A stretch of DNA of 64,000 bases from Thauera sp. JM12B12 (GTDB lineage: Bacteria > Pseudomonadota > Gammaproteobacteria > Burkholderiales > Rhodocyclaceae), in the NCBI RefSeq assembly GCF_039614725.1, contig NZ_CP154859.1, forward strand, positions 186,001 to 250,000. The letters run 5' to 3'. Below are positions 25,187 to 33,851 of the stretch, in pieces. The notes under the pieces were generated by a model. It saw nothing but the letters and a program-made list of their open reading frames with translations, was not told the origin of the DNA and did not search any database. How positions within the stretch are numbered: the stretch's first letter is position 1; each line of letters begins with the position of its first letter. The position numbers and the translations under genes were made by a program.

Positions 25187-26646
25187 CACTTGGGCAAGGC
25201 GCAATGAGGATCAATGGGGTCTGACCCCATTGAAAGGAAACGGGCGATGAAGCAGGGCTGGACGGGGTCGGCGGCGGGTGGCAGCGGCAGCCAGACGCGG
25301 CGGCCGCTGCCGGGGACGCGCTCGATGGCGCTGCCGTCGGCGGCGAAGAGGCGGTCGAGCCGGCATTCGTGGTTAGCGCCGGGCTGCACGAACTCCAGCC
25401 GGTCGCCGACGCCGAAGCCGTTCTTGACCTCGACCTCGGCCAGGCCGCGCGCGGCGTCGAAGCCCACCATCTCGCCCACCAGCAGGCTGCGGCCGGATTC
25501 GGAGTGGCCGCGCAGGTAGTTCTGGTGGTCCGGGGTGGAATGGCGCTGGTAGAAGCCGTCGGTGTAGCCGCGGCTCGCGAGGCCCTCGAGCTCGCCGAGC
25601 AGGCGCGCATCGAAGGGCCGGCCGGCGACCGCGTCCTCGATCGCGCGCCGGTAGCCCTGAGCGGCGCGGGCGACGTAGTAGGGGCTCTTGGTGCGGCCTT
25701 CGATCTTCAGCGAATCGACGCCGATGTCCACCAGCCGCTGCACGTGCTCGATGGCGCGCAGGTCCCTGGAGTTGAGGATGTAGGTGCCGTGCTCGTCCTC
25801 CTCGATCGGCATCAGCTCGCCGGGGCGGGTGCCTTCTTCCAGCAGCCACACCTTGCTGCCGCCGATGTGGCGCGGGCCGCCGCCGAGCGCCAGGCCCTGC
25901 ACGGTGTCGAGCGTGCTGCGGGTGGCGGTGCCGACTGCGCCGGCGCCCTTCGGGTTGCCGATCGGCGTGGCGCCGCAGGCCTGCACGTCGCCGGCGGCGT
26001 CTTCACCGGCCTCGTGCAGCTTGTAGTCCCAGCGGCAGGAGTTGGTGCAGCTGCCCTGGTTGGGGTCGCGGTGGTTGAAGTAGCCCGACAGCAGGCAGCG
26101 CCCGGAATACGCGATGCACAGCGCGCCATGGACGAAGACCTCGAGCTCCATGTCCGGGCAGGCGTCGCGGATCTCGGCCACCTCGTCGAGCGACAGCTCG
26201 CGCGACAGGATGATGCGCTTGACCCCCACCGACTGCCAGAAGCGCACCGACGCATGGTTGGTGGTGTTGGCCTGCACCGACAGGTGGATGTCCACCTCGG
26301 GCCAGCGCTCGCGCACCATCATGATCAGCCCGGGGTCGGCCATGATCAGCGCGTCCGGCTTCATGGCGATGACCGGCGCCATGTCGTCCTCGAAGGTGCG
26401 CAGCTTGGCGTTGTGCGGATAGATGTTGGCGACCAGGTAGAACAGCTTGCCGGCGGCGTGCGCCTCGGTGATGCCGGCGGCGAGGGTGTCGAGCTGGCCG
26501 AAGCTGTTGTTGCGCACGCGCAGCGAATAGCGCGGCTGGCCGGCGTACACTGCGTCCGCGCCAAAGGCGAAGGCGGTGCGCATCATGTCGAGGGTACCGG
26601 CGGGGGCGAGCAGTTCGGGGCGACGGGGCGAAGTGGAGGCGGGCAT
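25186..26646 (-). CDS. trhP: Peptidase U32 family protein, TrhP/YegQ type tRNA hydroxylase
   Basis: The 486-residue protein has the U32 signature ELEVFVHGALCIAYSGRCLL followed by GSCTNSCRW; the four cysteines can hold the iron-sulfur cluster. Size and pattern fit TrhP (YegQ), which hydroxylates wobble uridine-34 of tRNAs with prephenate-derived chemistry, better than the longer RlhA. N-terminal ELLAPAGTLDMMRTAFAFGADAVY matches the TIM-barrel start. The last 16 residues (from MGSDPID) are encoded by the GATCAATGGGGTC palindrome and look like a repeat-derived extension. The stop overlaps the FrnE start. Confidence 0.85.
   Translation of the reverse strand: MPASTSPRRPELLAPAGTLDMMRTAFAFGADAVYAGQPRYSLRVRNNSFGQLDTLAAGITEAHAAGKLFYLVANIYPHNAKLRTFEDDMAPVIAMKPDALIMADPGLIMMVRERWPEVDIHLSVQANTTNHASVRFWQSVGVKRIILSRELSLDEVAEIRDACPDMELEVFVHGALCIAYSGRCLLSGYFNHRDPNQGSCTNSCRWDYKLHEAGEDAAGDVQACGATPIGNPKGAGAVGTATRSTLDTVQGLALGGGPRHIGGSKVWLLEEGTRPGELMPIEEDEHGTYILNSRDLRAIEHVQRLVDIGVDSLKIEGRTKSPYYVARAAQGYRRAIEDAVAGRPFDARLLGELEGLASRGYTDGFYQRHSTPDHQNYLRGHSESGRSLLVGEMVGFDAARGLAEVEVKNGFGVGDRLEFVQPGANHECRLDRLFAADGSAIERVPGSGRRVWLPLPPAADPVQPCFIARFLSMGSDPIDPHCALPK
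25209..25233. repeat. GATCAATGGGGTC palindrome inside the trhP 3' end
   Basis: GATCAATGGGGTC, one T, then GACCCCATTGA: the same family as at 23405 but with a shorter right arm. Here it is translated as part of the TrhP C-terminus. Confidence 0.85.
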
Positions 26647-26768
26647 TCGGAACAGCGTCAGTGAGGGGCTCGGGACGAGCGCGCAAGGCCGGCATTCTAA
26701 CGGAGCGGGCGACCACCATCGGTGGCGTGCCAATTGGCGGTGACACTTGAGATGGAGCGAGCGAGAAC

Positions 26769-27587
26769 ATGAGCAGCGATGGCAGCCCGTCGATCCGGGC
26801 GCTCGAGCGCGGCATCGAGGTGCTGCGGCTGCTGCGCACCCACGAGGGCACGGAATTGCGCGCGCTGCACGCCGCCACCGGGCTGCCCAAGCCCACGCTG
26901 CTGCGCATCCTGCACACCCTCGAGCGCGGCGGCCTGGCGCGGCGCTCGATGTTCGATGGCCATTGGCGGCGTGCGGCGGTATGGGCGCCGCCACACACCA
27001 CGACCGTCGCCGACGAGCAGCTTGCCGAGATTGCCGCACCGAAGCTGGTGGCCTTGCAGCGCCGCGTGCTGTGGCCGTCCGACCTGCTCGTGTATCGGGA
27101 CTTCGCGATGGTGCTGGCGGAGAGCTCGCGCCGCCTGTCCGGCCTGGCGATGAACCCGCGCTACCACGTCGGTTACCGGGTCGACCTGTTCCTGTCCGCG
27201 CCGGGGCGAGCCTGGCTGGCCTTCTGCAGCGAGGCCGAGCGCGCACAGGTGATGGCGCATTTCCGTGCCCAGCCGCCGGCGAACCCGCGCAGCGCGGCGG
27301 TTTTCGTGAACGAGTTGGACGCCATCCTGGAACAGACCCGGCGTCAGGGCTACGCGGTGCGCGACGCGATCTTCGGCGGCTCCGAGGCGGCGATGAGCGA
27401 GTTCGACGACGGTCTCGACGCGATCGCGGTGCCGGTGCCGACCGCCACCGGCGTGCATGCGGCGATCAACCTGGTGTGGCCGCGACGCTATGACCTGCGC
27501 GCCAAGGTGGTCGAGGCCAACCTTCACGAGTTGATCGCCACGGCCGAGGCGATCGGACAGGCCTTCGACGCCGCGCAGGCGGGCTGA
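26769..27587 (+). CDS. IclR-family transcriptional regulator
   Basis: The 272-residue protein has an N-terminal winged helix (SIRALERGIEVLRLLRTHEG, recognition region GLPKPTLLRILHTLERGGLA) and a C-terminal IclR effector domain (residues about 85-260). IclR proteins are tetramers that repress or activate catabolic genes on binding small carboxylates or aromatics. It is divergent from trhP across 122 bases and convergent with the cytochrome gene, so no target operon is obvious next to it. ATG has an AGCGAG sequence upstream. Confidence 0.9.
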   Translation: MSSDGSPSIRALERGIEVLRLLRTHEGTELRALHAATGLPKPTLLRILHTLERGGLARRSMFDGHWRRAAVWAPPHTTTVADEQLAEIAAPKLVALQRRVLWPSDLLVYRDFAMVLAESSRRLSGLAMNPRYHVGYRVDLFLSAPGRAWLAFCSEAERAQVMAHFRAQPPANPRSAAVFVNELDAILEQTRRQGYAVRDAIFGGSEAAMSEFDDGLDAIAVPVPTATGVHAAINLVWPRRYDLRAKVVEANLHELIATAEAIGQAFDAAQAG

Positions 27588-27605
27588 GCGCCGGCGCGAG
27601 GGCGG

Positions 27606-29666
27606 TCAGCGCCGCTGCTGCAGGTAGCGCTCGACGGCGTCGAGGTTGCGGCGCACGCGCGGGTGATCCGGCATCAGCGCGGCGGCGGCGCGCAGCTCGT
27701 GGGCGGCCTTTGCCCAGTCTTGGCGCTGGCCGGCCAGCAGGCCGAGGGCGAAGTGCAGCTCGCCCGGCTGTGCCGAGTGCGCGAGGCCTTCGCGCAGCAC
27801 GCGTTCGGCCTCGTCCTCGCGCGCGCTGCCGGCGAGCAGGGTGGCGAGACCGAGGCGCGCCGCCTGCACCTGCGGGGCCTGGGCGAGCGCGCGGCGGTAG
27901 TGGCGTTCTGCGCCGGCCGGATCGTGACGGGTGCTGGCGAGGCTGGCGAGATTGAGCTGGGCGCTCGGCATGTCGGCCATGGTCTGCTGGGCGGCGACGA
28001 AGGCGGCAAGGCCGGCGTGCAATCTGGTGCGCTGCTCGGCGGTGAGGCGTCCCTCGTCGATGTTGGCCAGCCCGCGCGCGGCCGCGATGCGCACCGCGCG
28101 CAGCGGGTCGGACAGCAGGGCGGGCAGATGGGCGAGGCGTTCTTCCGCCGGTCGCGCGGCGAAGGTGGCGGCGGCGGTGGCGCGTAACACCGGGTCGGGG
28201 TCCCGCAGCGCCGCGGGCGCCACGCTGCCGAGCGCGGCCAGCGCCTCGACCGCGGTCGCGCGCACGATGGCCGCTTGCCCCAGGTCGGTGGTGAGGCCGT
28301 GCAGGGGCTGCGCGGCGCGCGCTTCGCCGCGGCGCGCGGTGGCGAGGATCTCGCCGTAGTGCGGCCGATGCGAGCGGGTGCCGAAGTGGCGGCTGATCGC
28401 CTGGGCCGCCCACTCGGCGGAACGGTCGGCGTGACAGTCCTGGCAGGCGTTCGGGGTGCCCAGCTTCGCGCTCAGGTCGGGGCGCGGGATGCGGATCGCG
28501 TGGTCGCGGCGGCCGTGGACGACCATGTAGTTGCGGCTGGGCATGTGGCAGTCCACGCAATGGCTGCCGGCCTGGCCTGCGCTGTGGAAGTGGTGCTCAG
28601 CGCCGTCGTAGTTCTTCGCCCGCAGGCCGGGGAAGCGCGCGCGGTCGGGTGCGTCGTTGTGGCAGGCGGTGCACAGGGCGTTGCCTTCGGCGCGGCGCTC
28701 GCCGCTGTGCGGGTCGTGGCAGTCGGTGCACGCGACGCCAGCCTGGTACATGCGGCTCTGGCGGTAGGAGCCGTACTCGAACACCTCCTCGCGCTGCTGG
28801 CCGTCGGCGTGGTAGAGGTCGGCGCGCAGATTGTCGGGCATGAACTGGTCGAGCAGCGGGGCGCCGGCGACGGCGTCCTCGACCAGGCGGGTGCGGCGCG
28901 CGTGGCAGGCCGCGCACTGGTCGACCTGGGCGTGGGCACCGGCGAGCGCGCGGTTCGCGGTCAGCGTGGGCGTGCCCTGGCCGGCGGCGGCGACCGCCCG
29001 CGCACTCTCGGTATGGGCACGGCCGCCGCCATGGCAGGCCTGGCAGCCGACGTTCGCCTCGGCCCAGGTGGTGCGATAGCTGTCGGTGGCGTCGTCGTAG
29101 CCCTTGCGGTAGGCGGTGGTGTGACACTCGCCGCACATCAGGTTCCAGGTCTGGTAGCGGCCGCTCCAATGCAGGGTGCTGCCAGGAGGGTTGGCGCCCT
29201 CGGGGTAGAGCGAGAACCAGGTCTTGCGCTCGGTATCCCAGGCGATCGTGAACGCCTGCAGGCGGCCACCCGGCTGCGGCAGCAGCACCTGCTGCAGCGG
29301 CCGGATGCCGAAGGTGTGGGTGACGGGGAACTCCGCGCCTTGTCCGTCGGCGCCCGCGGTGGCGACGTGGAAGGCGTCGCCGCGGCGCAGGAACTGCGCC
29401 GCCTCGCCCTTGCCGGTGAAGCGCGCGTCGGCGAAATCGCCGAGGACGCTGTCCGGCGTGGCCGGCTGCATCGCCCGCTGGTGCTTGGAGCCCGTCCACA
29501 GCCGCGCCTGGTCGGCGTGGCAGGCCAGGCATTCGCCATCGGGGACGTGGTCGGCAAGCTTACGGGCGCTCGGGTCGGCGCCAGGTCGTGCCTCCGCCTG
29601 CGGCGGGGTGGCGAAGGCCACCGACGCCGTCAGGCACAGGGCAGCCAGGCAGGCGGGCAGGCGCAT
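27606..29666 (-). CDS. Octahaem cytochrome c with HEAT/TPR C-terminus
   Basis: The 686-residue protein has a signal peptide (cleavage near residue 20) and eight CxxCH haem motifs: CLACH, CGECH, CQACH, CAACH, CTDCH, CTACH, CVDCH and CQDCH, between about residues 45 and 405. After these come helical repeats: HEAT-like (AIVRATAVEALAALG) and TPR-like (ELHFALGLLAGQRQDWAKAAHELRAA). It is a periplasmic electron-transfer or NrfA/HAO-related protein of the cytochrome c554 style; the substrate is unknown. It begins eight bases after the arylsulfatase reading frame, so the two were once one operon. Confidence 0.88.
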   Translation of the reverse strand: MRLPACLAALCLTASVAFATPPQAEARPGADPSARKLADHVPDGECLACHADQARLWTGSKHQRAMQPATPDSVLGDFADARFTGKGEAAQFLRRGDAFHVATAGADGQGAEFPVTHTFGIRPLQQVLLPQPGGRLQAFTIAWDTERKTWFSLYPEGANPPGSTLHWSGRYQTWNLMCGECHTTAYRKGYDDATDSYRTTWAEANVGCQACHGGGRAHTESARAVAAAGQGTPTLTANRALAGAHAQVDQCAACHARRTRLVEDAVAGAPLLDQFMPDNLRADLYHADGQQREEVFEYGSYRQSRMYQAGVACTDCHDPHSGERRAEGNALCTACHNDAPDRARFPGLRAKNYDGAEHHFHSAGQAGSHCVDCHMPSRNYMVVHGRRDHAIRIPRPDLSAKLGTPNACQDCHADRSAEWAAQAISRHFGTRSHRPHYGEILATARRGEARAAQPLHGLTTDLGQAAIVRATAVEALAALGSVAPAALRDPDPVLRATAAATFAARPAEERLAHLPALLSDPLRAVRIAAARGLANIDEGRLTAEQRTRLHAGLAAFVAAQQTMADMPSAQLNLASLASTRHDPAGAERHYRRALAQAPQVQAARLGLATLLAGSAREDEAERVLREGLAHSAQPGELHFALGLLAGQRQDWAKAAHELRAAAALMPDHPRVRRNLDAVERYLQQRR

Positions 29667-29674
29667 CGTCCGCT

Positions 29675-31420
29675 TCAGCGCGCGGCGCGCGGCTCGAGCG
29701 TGGCCTCGTACTTCAGGTCCTCGTAGTACTTGGCGCCGTTGCTGTAGCCGGGGCGGTTGGCGAGATCGGGGATCTCCAGCGTGCCGGTCTCGCGCACGTA
29801 GTCGCGCCAGGCCACCAGCATCTCGCCCAGCTTCTGCGGGTTCGAAGCGGCGAGGTTGCGGCTCTCGCTGCGGTCGTCGGCGACGTTGTACAGCTCCCAG
29901 TCGTTGGTGCCCCAGGGTGCGTTGGAGAACACGATCTTCCAGTCGCCCTTGCGCAGCGCCTTGCGGCCGCCGAGTTCCCAGCCCACGGTGTCGGTCTCGC
30001 CACGTACCGCTTTGGCCTGGCCCTGGAGGTAGGGCAGCATCGACTTGCCGCGCAGCGGCAGCACCGGCTTGCCCTGGTACTCGGTGCCCGGGTGGCGGGT
30101 GCGGGCCAGATCAAAGAGCGTCGGGGCAATGTCGGTCACATGGGCCATGGCGCCCTTGACCTCGCCGCGCTTGACGCCCGGCCCCCAGGCGATCGCCGGC
30201 ACCGTGATGCCGCCCTCGTACATGAAGGACTTGTACATGCGGAACGGCGTCGACCCCACCTGCGCCCAGCCCGGCCCGTACTCGGCATACGACCCCGACT
30301 TGCCGATGTGGGCGATGCTGTTGTCCATCTCCTTGTGGATCCACTCGCGGGTGCGGGCAACGTCATAGACCGAGTTGCCGTCGGCGCCGTTGTCGGACAG
30401 GAAGAAGATGAAGGTGTTGTCGAGCTGGCCGGTCTTCTTGAGGTAGTCGAGCATGCGGCCGATGTTCTGGTCCATGTTGTCGACCATCGCCGCGTACACC
30501 GCCATGCGCTTGGCCTCGGAGGCCTTCTCGGCGGCGCTCAGGCTGTCCCATTTGGGCCAGAACGGATGGCCCTCGAAGACCTTCGTGTCCGGGGCGACGA
30601 GGCCGAGCTTCTTCATGCGCTCGAGGCGCTCGCGACGCAGCGCGTCGTAGCCGTCCTTGTAGCGCTGCTCGTACTTGGCGATGTCGGCGTCGTGCGCATG
30701 CAGCGGCCAGTGCGGCGCGGTGAAGGCGAGGTAGGCGAAGAAGGGCTTGCCCGAGTCCTTGCCGGACTCGATGTAGTCGATCAGCCGGTTGGTGAAGAAA
30801 TCGGACGAGAAGAAGTCCTTCGGCACGTCGACCGCCTTGCCGTTCTCGCGATAGATGGCCTTGGGGGGCTTGGCCGGATCGACCGCGACGATGCCGGCCT
30901 AGTCGCTCCAGTGGCTGGAGCCGCCCTGCACCAGCACGTAGGACTGGTCGAAGCCGCGGCTGGCGGGGCTGTGCTCCTCCGGCACGCCAAGGTGCCACTT
31001 GCCGGTGATCAGCGTGCGGTAGCCGGCATCCTTGAGCACCTGCGCCATGGGCACCACGCGCTGGTTGAGATTGCCCTCGTAGCCTGGCTTGCCGCGCTGC
31101 TCGGGCAGTATCAGCTCGGCCATGTCGCCAAAGCCGCTGAGGTGGTTGTCCGTGCCCGACATCAGCATCGCCCACGTCGGCGAGCAGAACGGCGAGGCGT
31201 AGAACTGGGTCATCTTGACCCCGGTGTCTGCCAGGGTGTCGAGGTTGGGGGTGGCGATCTCGCTGCCGTAGCTGCCGAGATCGGTGTAGCCGAGGTCGTC
31301 GGCCATGATGAGCAGGATGTTGGGGCGCTCCTGCTGGGCGGGCGGGGCGGCATGGGCGGCGTGGATGCCGGGGCCGAGCGCGGCCAGCGACACCAGCAGC
31401 GACGCGAGGCGTACCTTCAT
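29675..31420 (-). pseudogene. Arylsulfatase, interrupted by an in-frame amber stop
   Basis: The frame would encode 581 residues: signal peptide, metal-binding DDLG (41-44), DNH (91-93), GKWHLG, then after the stop PHWPLH, SDNGAD and a full C-terminus, all in one frame. A TAG at 30899-30901 replaces codon 174. The formylglycine motif C-x-P-x-R reads CSPTW (79-83), so the arginine needed for cysteine conversion is tryptophan (TGG at 31172-31174). Two independent lesions suggest a dead gene. The ribosome site GAAGGAG is intact. A sequencing error could explain the stop but would not restore Arg83. Confidence 0.85.
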
Positions 31421-31503
31421 TTCTGTCTCCTTCGATTAACCCTGCTTGTTGTGGATTTTAGTAATTTAATCGAAATCTCGAGAAATTCTGCCTGACATCG
31501 ATT

Positions 31504-31522
31504 CGTTCCGCTCTGCGGAACG
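31504..31522 (+). terminator. CGTTCCGC hairpin upstream of arylsulfatase
   Basis: CGTTCCGC-TCT-GCGGAACG, eight-base stem and three-base loop, followed by TTTGGGG. It lies in the 191-base gap between the arylsulfatase start and the attL repeat; the remainder of this gap holds the AT-rich arylsulfatase promoter region (around 31441-31480) and the tRNA terminator. Confidence 0.4.
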
Positions 31523-31561
31523 TTTGGGGCGCGCGGGCGTCCCGCATTCGCGCAGGCGCCC

Positions 31562-31602
31562 AAAAGCAGAAAGGCCAACCCGGTGGAGGCTGGCCTTTCT
31601 GC
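31562..31602 (-). terminator. Former tRNA-Gly terminator, now next to attL
   Basis: Twelve-base stem GCAGAAAGGCCA/TGGCCTTTCTGC with a 13-base loop; read on the minus strand it is followed by CTTTTG. It is placed where the native tRNA-Gly gene would have ended before the element integrated, ten bases from the repeat. Confidence 0.75.
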
Positions 31603-31611
31603 GAAATTGAG

Positions 31612-31660
31612 TTGGAGCGGGTGAAGGGAATCGAACCCTCGTCATCAGCTTGGGAAGCTG
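31612..31660. repeat. attL: 49-bp copy of the tRNA-Gly 3' half
   Basis: Identical to 42442-42490. It contains the CCA end, acceptor, T arm and the anticodon loop region of tRNA-Gly(CCC) but lacks the 5' half, so it is not a second tRNA. Identity ends sharply at 31660/42490. Confidence 0.93.
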
Positions 31661-31789
31661 TAAAGTGTGGGCTTTTCGGGGCATAGACAAGAATCGCCTT
31701 GTTTGCACAAAAAGCCCGCCGTTACTGGCTTCTAGGCGTATGAGCCTGACAAAACGCATAGACAAAAATCTAGGTGTATCGGCTGAAAT

Positions 31790-31827
31790 TGGCTACACTG
31801 TGGCTACACGGACCCGCTGTGTAGCCA
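31790..31827. promoter_or_regulatory. Left arm-type integrase sites, TGGCTACAC repeats
   Basis: Two direct 11-base units, TGGCTACACTG and TGGCTACACGG (31790-31811), then an inverted GTGTAGCCA (31819-31827), just before the integrase gene. The same tandem pair lies at the right end. Between attL and these sites is also a repeated GCATAGACAA (31681 and 31756) and an inverted GGGCTTTT/AAAAGCCC. Confidence 0.65.
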
Positions 31828-31848
31828 ACCAGACCCCGAGCCGATGCC

Positions 31849-33195
31849 ATGCAACGCGACCGCCTGACCCTTTCCCGCATCACCCGCTTTGCCTGCCCCG
31901 AGGGCGCGAAACAGGCGTTTCTTTGGGACACCGAAGCGCCGCGCCTGGCGGTGCGTGCGACCGCGGGCGCGAAGTCCTTCATCTTCGAGAGCAAGCTAGA
32001 CCGGCGCACCGTCCGGGTAACGATCGGCAGCACTGACGCATGGACGATTGACGACGCCCGCGCCGAGGCTCGCCGCCTGCAAACCCTGATTGACCAGGGC
32101 ATTGACCCGCGCGAAGAGAAGCGCGAGCGCATCGCCGCCAGCGAGGCCAAGCGAGCCGAGAGCAAGCGCGCGGCCGTGACCTTTGGCGAGGCGTGGCGAG
32201 CCTACATCGAGGCCCGCGGGGGCGAGTGGGGCGAGAAGTACCGCGAACACCACGTCTATGCGATCCAAGCCAAGCCGACCCCGCAACCGCTGGCGGGCTT
32301 CGTCGGCATGCGCCTGGGGGAATTCACCGCCGAGAAGGTCGCCGCATGGCTCGCCAAGGAGAAAGCGAAGCGACCGACCGCCGCCGCTGGTGCGTTCCGC
32401 AAGTTGCGCGCCTTCGGTAACTGGTGCGCCGAGTCGGAGGACTACGCCGGCCTCTTCGATCCTGGCATCTTCGCAGCGAAGAAGGTCACGAAGGCGGTGC
32501 CGAAGTCGAAGGCGAAGGACGGCAGCCTGCAGCGCGAACAGTTGGCCGCGTGGTTCGAGGCCGTGCGCAAGGAGGCCCCGACGCAGGCCGCCTATCTGCA
32601 GGCCCTGCTATTGACCGGCGCACGTCGGGGAGAGCTTGCCGGCCTGCGGTGGGCGGATGTGGACTTTCGCTGGTGTAGCCTGCGCATCCGGGACAAGGTT
32701 GAAGGCGAGCGCACCATTCCGCTTACGCCCTACGTCGCCGCCCTGCTGCGCGATCTGCAGCGCCGCAACCAGACCCCGCCCGGCGTGTATCGCATCGTCC
32801 GCGGGAAGCGCATCGCAAACGACCTGAAGCACTGGAAGCCGTCCGAGTGGGTTTTCTCCGGCCGCGGTGGCTCTGGCCGCATCACGCGACCGAATCACGC
32901 GCACGACGCCGCGCTATCGGCCGCGGGGCTGCCTCACCTGACCCTGCACGACCTTCGGCGATCCTTCGGCAGCCTGGCGGAGTGGGCCGATATGCCGGTG
33001 GGCGTGGTCGCGCAGATCATGGGCCACAAGCCGAGCGCGACGGCAGAGAAGCATTACCGCGTTCGCCCGCTGGACCTGCTGCGCAAGTGGCATGCCGAAC
33101 TCGAAGCCTGGATTCTGGCCGAGGCCGGCATCGAACAGCCGCAGCAGGAAGAGGCCGCGCCGCTGCGCGCGGTGGCGAGTGAAAAAAGCGCCTGA
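31849..33195 (+). CDS. Tyrosine recombinase, phage/island integrase
   Basis: The 448-residue protein has an N-terminal DUF4102-like arm-binding domain (LAVRATAGAKSFIFESKLD...VRVTIGS), a core-binding domain (about 105-205) and a catalytic domain with Arg259 in TGARRGEL, His367/Arg370 in HDLRRSF, His393 in GHKPSATAEKHY and Tyr403. All residues of the active site are present, so it should be functional. It lies next to the partial att copy, while the complete tRNA is at the far end. It drives integration into tRNA-Gly(CCC). Confidence 0.95.
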   Translation: MQRDRLTLSRITRFACPEGAKQAFLWDTEAPRLAVRATAGAKSFIFESKLDRRTVRVTIGSTDAWTIDDARAEARRLQTLIDQGIDPREEKRERIAASEAKRAESKRAAVTFGEAWRAYIEARGGEWGEKYREHHVYAIQAKPTPQPLAGFVGMRLGEFTAEKVAAWLAKEKAKRPTAAAGAFRKLRAFGNWCAESEDYAGLFDPGIFAAKKVTKAVPKSKAKDGSLQREQLAAWFEAVRKEAPTQAAYLQALLLTGARRGELAGLRWADVDFRWCSLRIRDKVEGERTIPLTPYVAALLRDLQRRNQTPPGVYRIVRGKRIANDLKHWKPSEWVFSGRGGSGRITRPNHAHDAALSAAGLPHLTLHDLRRSFGSLAEWADMPVGVVAQIMGHKPSATAEKHYRVRPLDLLRKWHAELEAWILAEAGIEQPQQEEAAPLRAVASEKSA

Positions 33196-33316
33196 CATGG
33201 ACATACCTATGCGGGGCGCGAGTAGCATCACCCTTGCCTGAGGGATTCAGGCGAGCCGGCGACGGTCTGGACCACCGCCACCGGCTCTGACCACAACGTG
33301 AAAGGAGCTTCACATC

Positions 33317-33517
33317 ATGGCTATCGAGAACCTTACCACCGCCGCGACCGACGGCGACCGCGTGAGCGAGCTTTTCCGGGCGCTTGCCATCCTCGACGGA
33401 CTGGACGCCCGCGCCGAGCGCGAGGAAGACCCTGAAGGCGTCTTCACCAACATCCGGCACATGAGCGGCACCGCGGCGCAGATCGTCCGCGGTGTGATCG
33501 GCACCCTGAACCCCTGA
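33317..33517 (+). CDS. Small hypothetical protein of the element
   Basis: The 66-residue protein (MAIENLTTAATDGDRVSELF...) is mostly helical with a charged middle, RAEREEDPEGVF. A strong AAAGGAG site stands 11 bases upstream, after a 121-base non-coding stretch that follows the integrase and probably holds a promoter. I do not recognise the family. It is the first of a run of small genes leading to the replication module. Confidence 0.6.
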   Translation: MAIENLTTAATDGDRVSELFRALAILDGLDARAEREEDPEGVFTNIRHMSGTAAQIVRGVIGTLNP

Positions 33518-33527
33518 GGTGCGCGCC

Positions 33528-33851
33528 ATGACAACCTTCGACCCGATCCGCAGCGACTACGACCGCGAGCTGGAGCGCCGCGCACGCGAGCGCGCAGAGC
33601 AGCAGTTTCAGGCGGCATTCTCGGCGATCTGCCGCACGTTCAACCTGTGCGACGAGTCCGACCAGTACCGCTACAGCCCCGAGACCGTCAAGGAGGTGGA
33701 GGGCGCCTTGCTGCGCCTGATGACACTCACGCGCACGGCGCCGATGCTGATCAACCGGGCAGCGTTCGCGGGGCAGGATCAGCAGTTCCGGCAATTCGTC
33801 GCCGCAGCGAAGCGCCGGCCGCGCAAGGCCGCCGCGGTGGCGCAGAAGTGA
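33528..33851 (+). CDS. Hypothetical protein, helical
   Basis: The 107-residue protein begins with a strongly charged helix (YDRELERRARERAEQQFQAAFSA) and ends in a basic tail (AAAKRRPRKAAAVAQK). It contains two cysteines only. The ATG at 33528 has a GAGGTG site; the frame opens slightly earlier at a GTG. The stop overlaps the next start as GTGA. Function is unknown; the basic tail could bind nucleic acid. Confidence 0.6.
   Translation: MTTFDPIRSDYDRELERRARERAEQQFQAAFSAICRTFNLCDESDQYRYSPETVKEVEGALLRLMTLTRTAPMLINRAAFAGQDQQFRQFVAAAKRRPRKAAAVAQK

Noticed and set aside
30899..30901. Programmed TAG readthrough or recoding in the sulfatase
   Set aside because: No structure or recoding machinery is visible, and the separate loss of the active-site arginine points to decay.
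31612..31660. Second tRNA-Gly gene
   Set aside because: Only the 3' half is present and the sequence diverges at the anticodon arm; it is the att duplicate.
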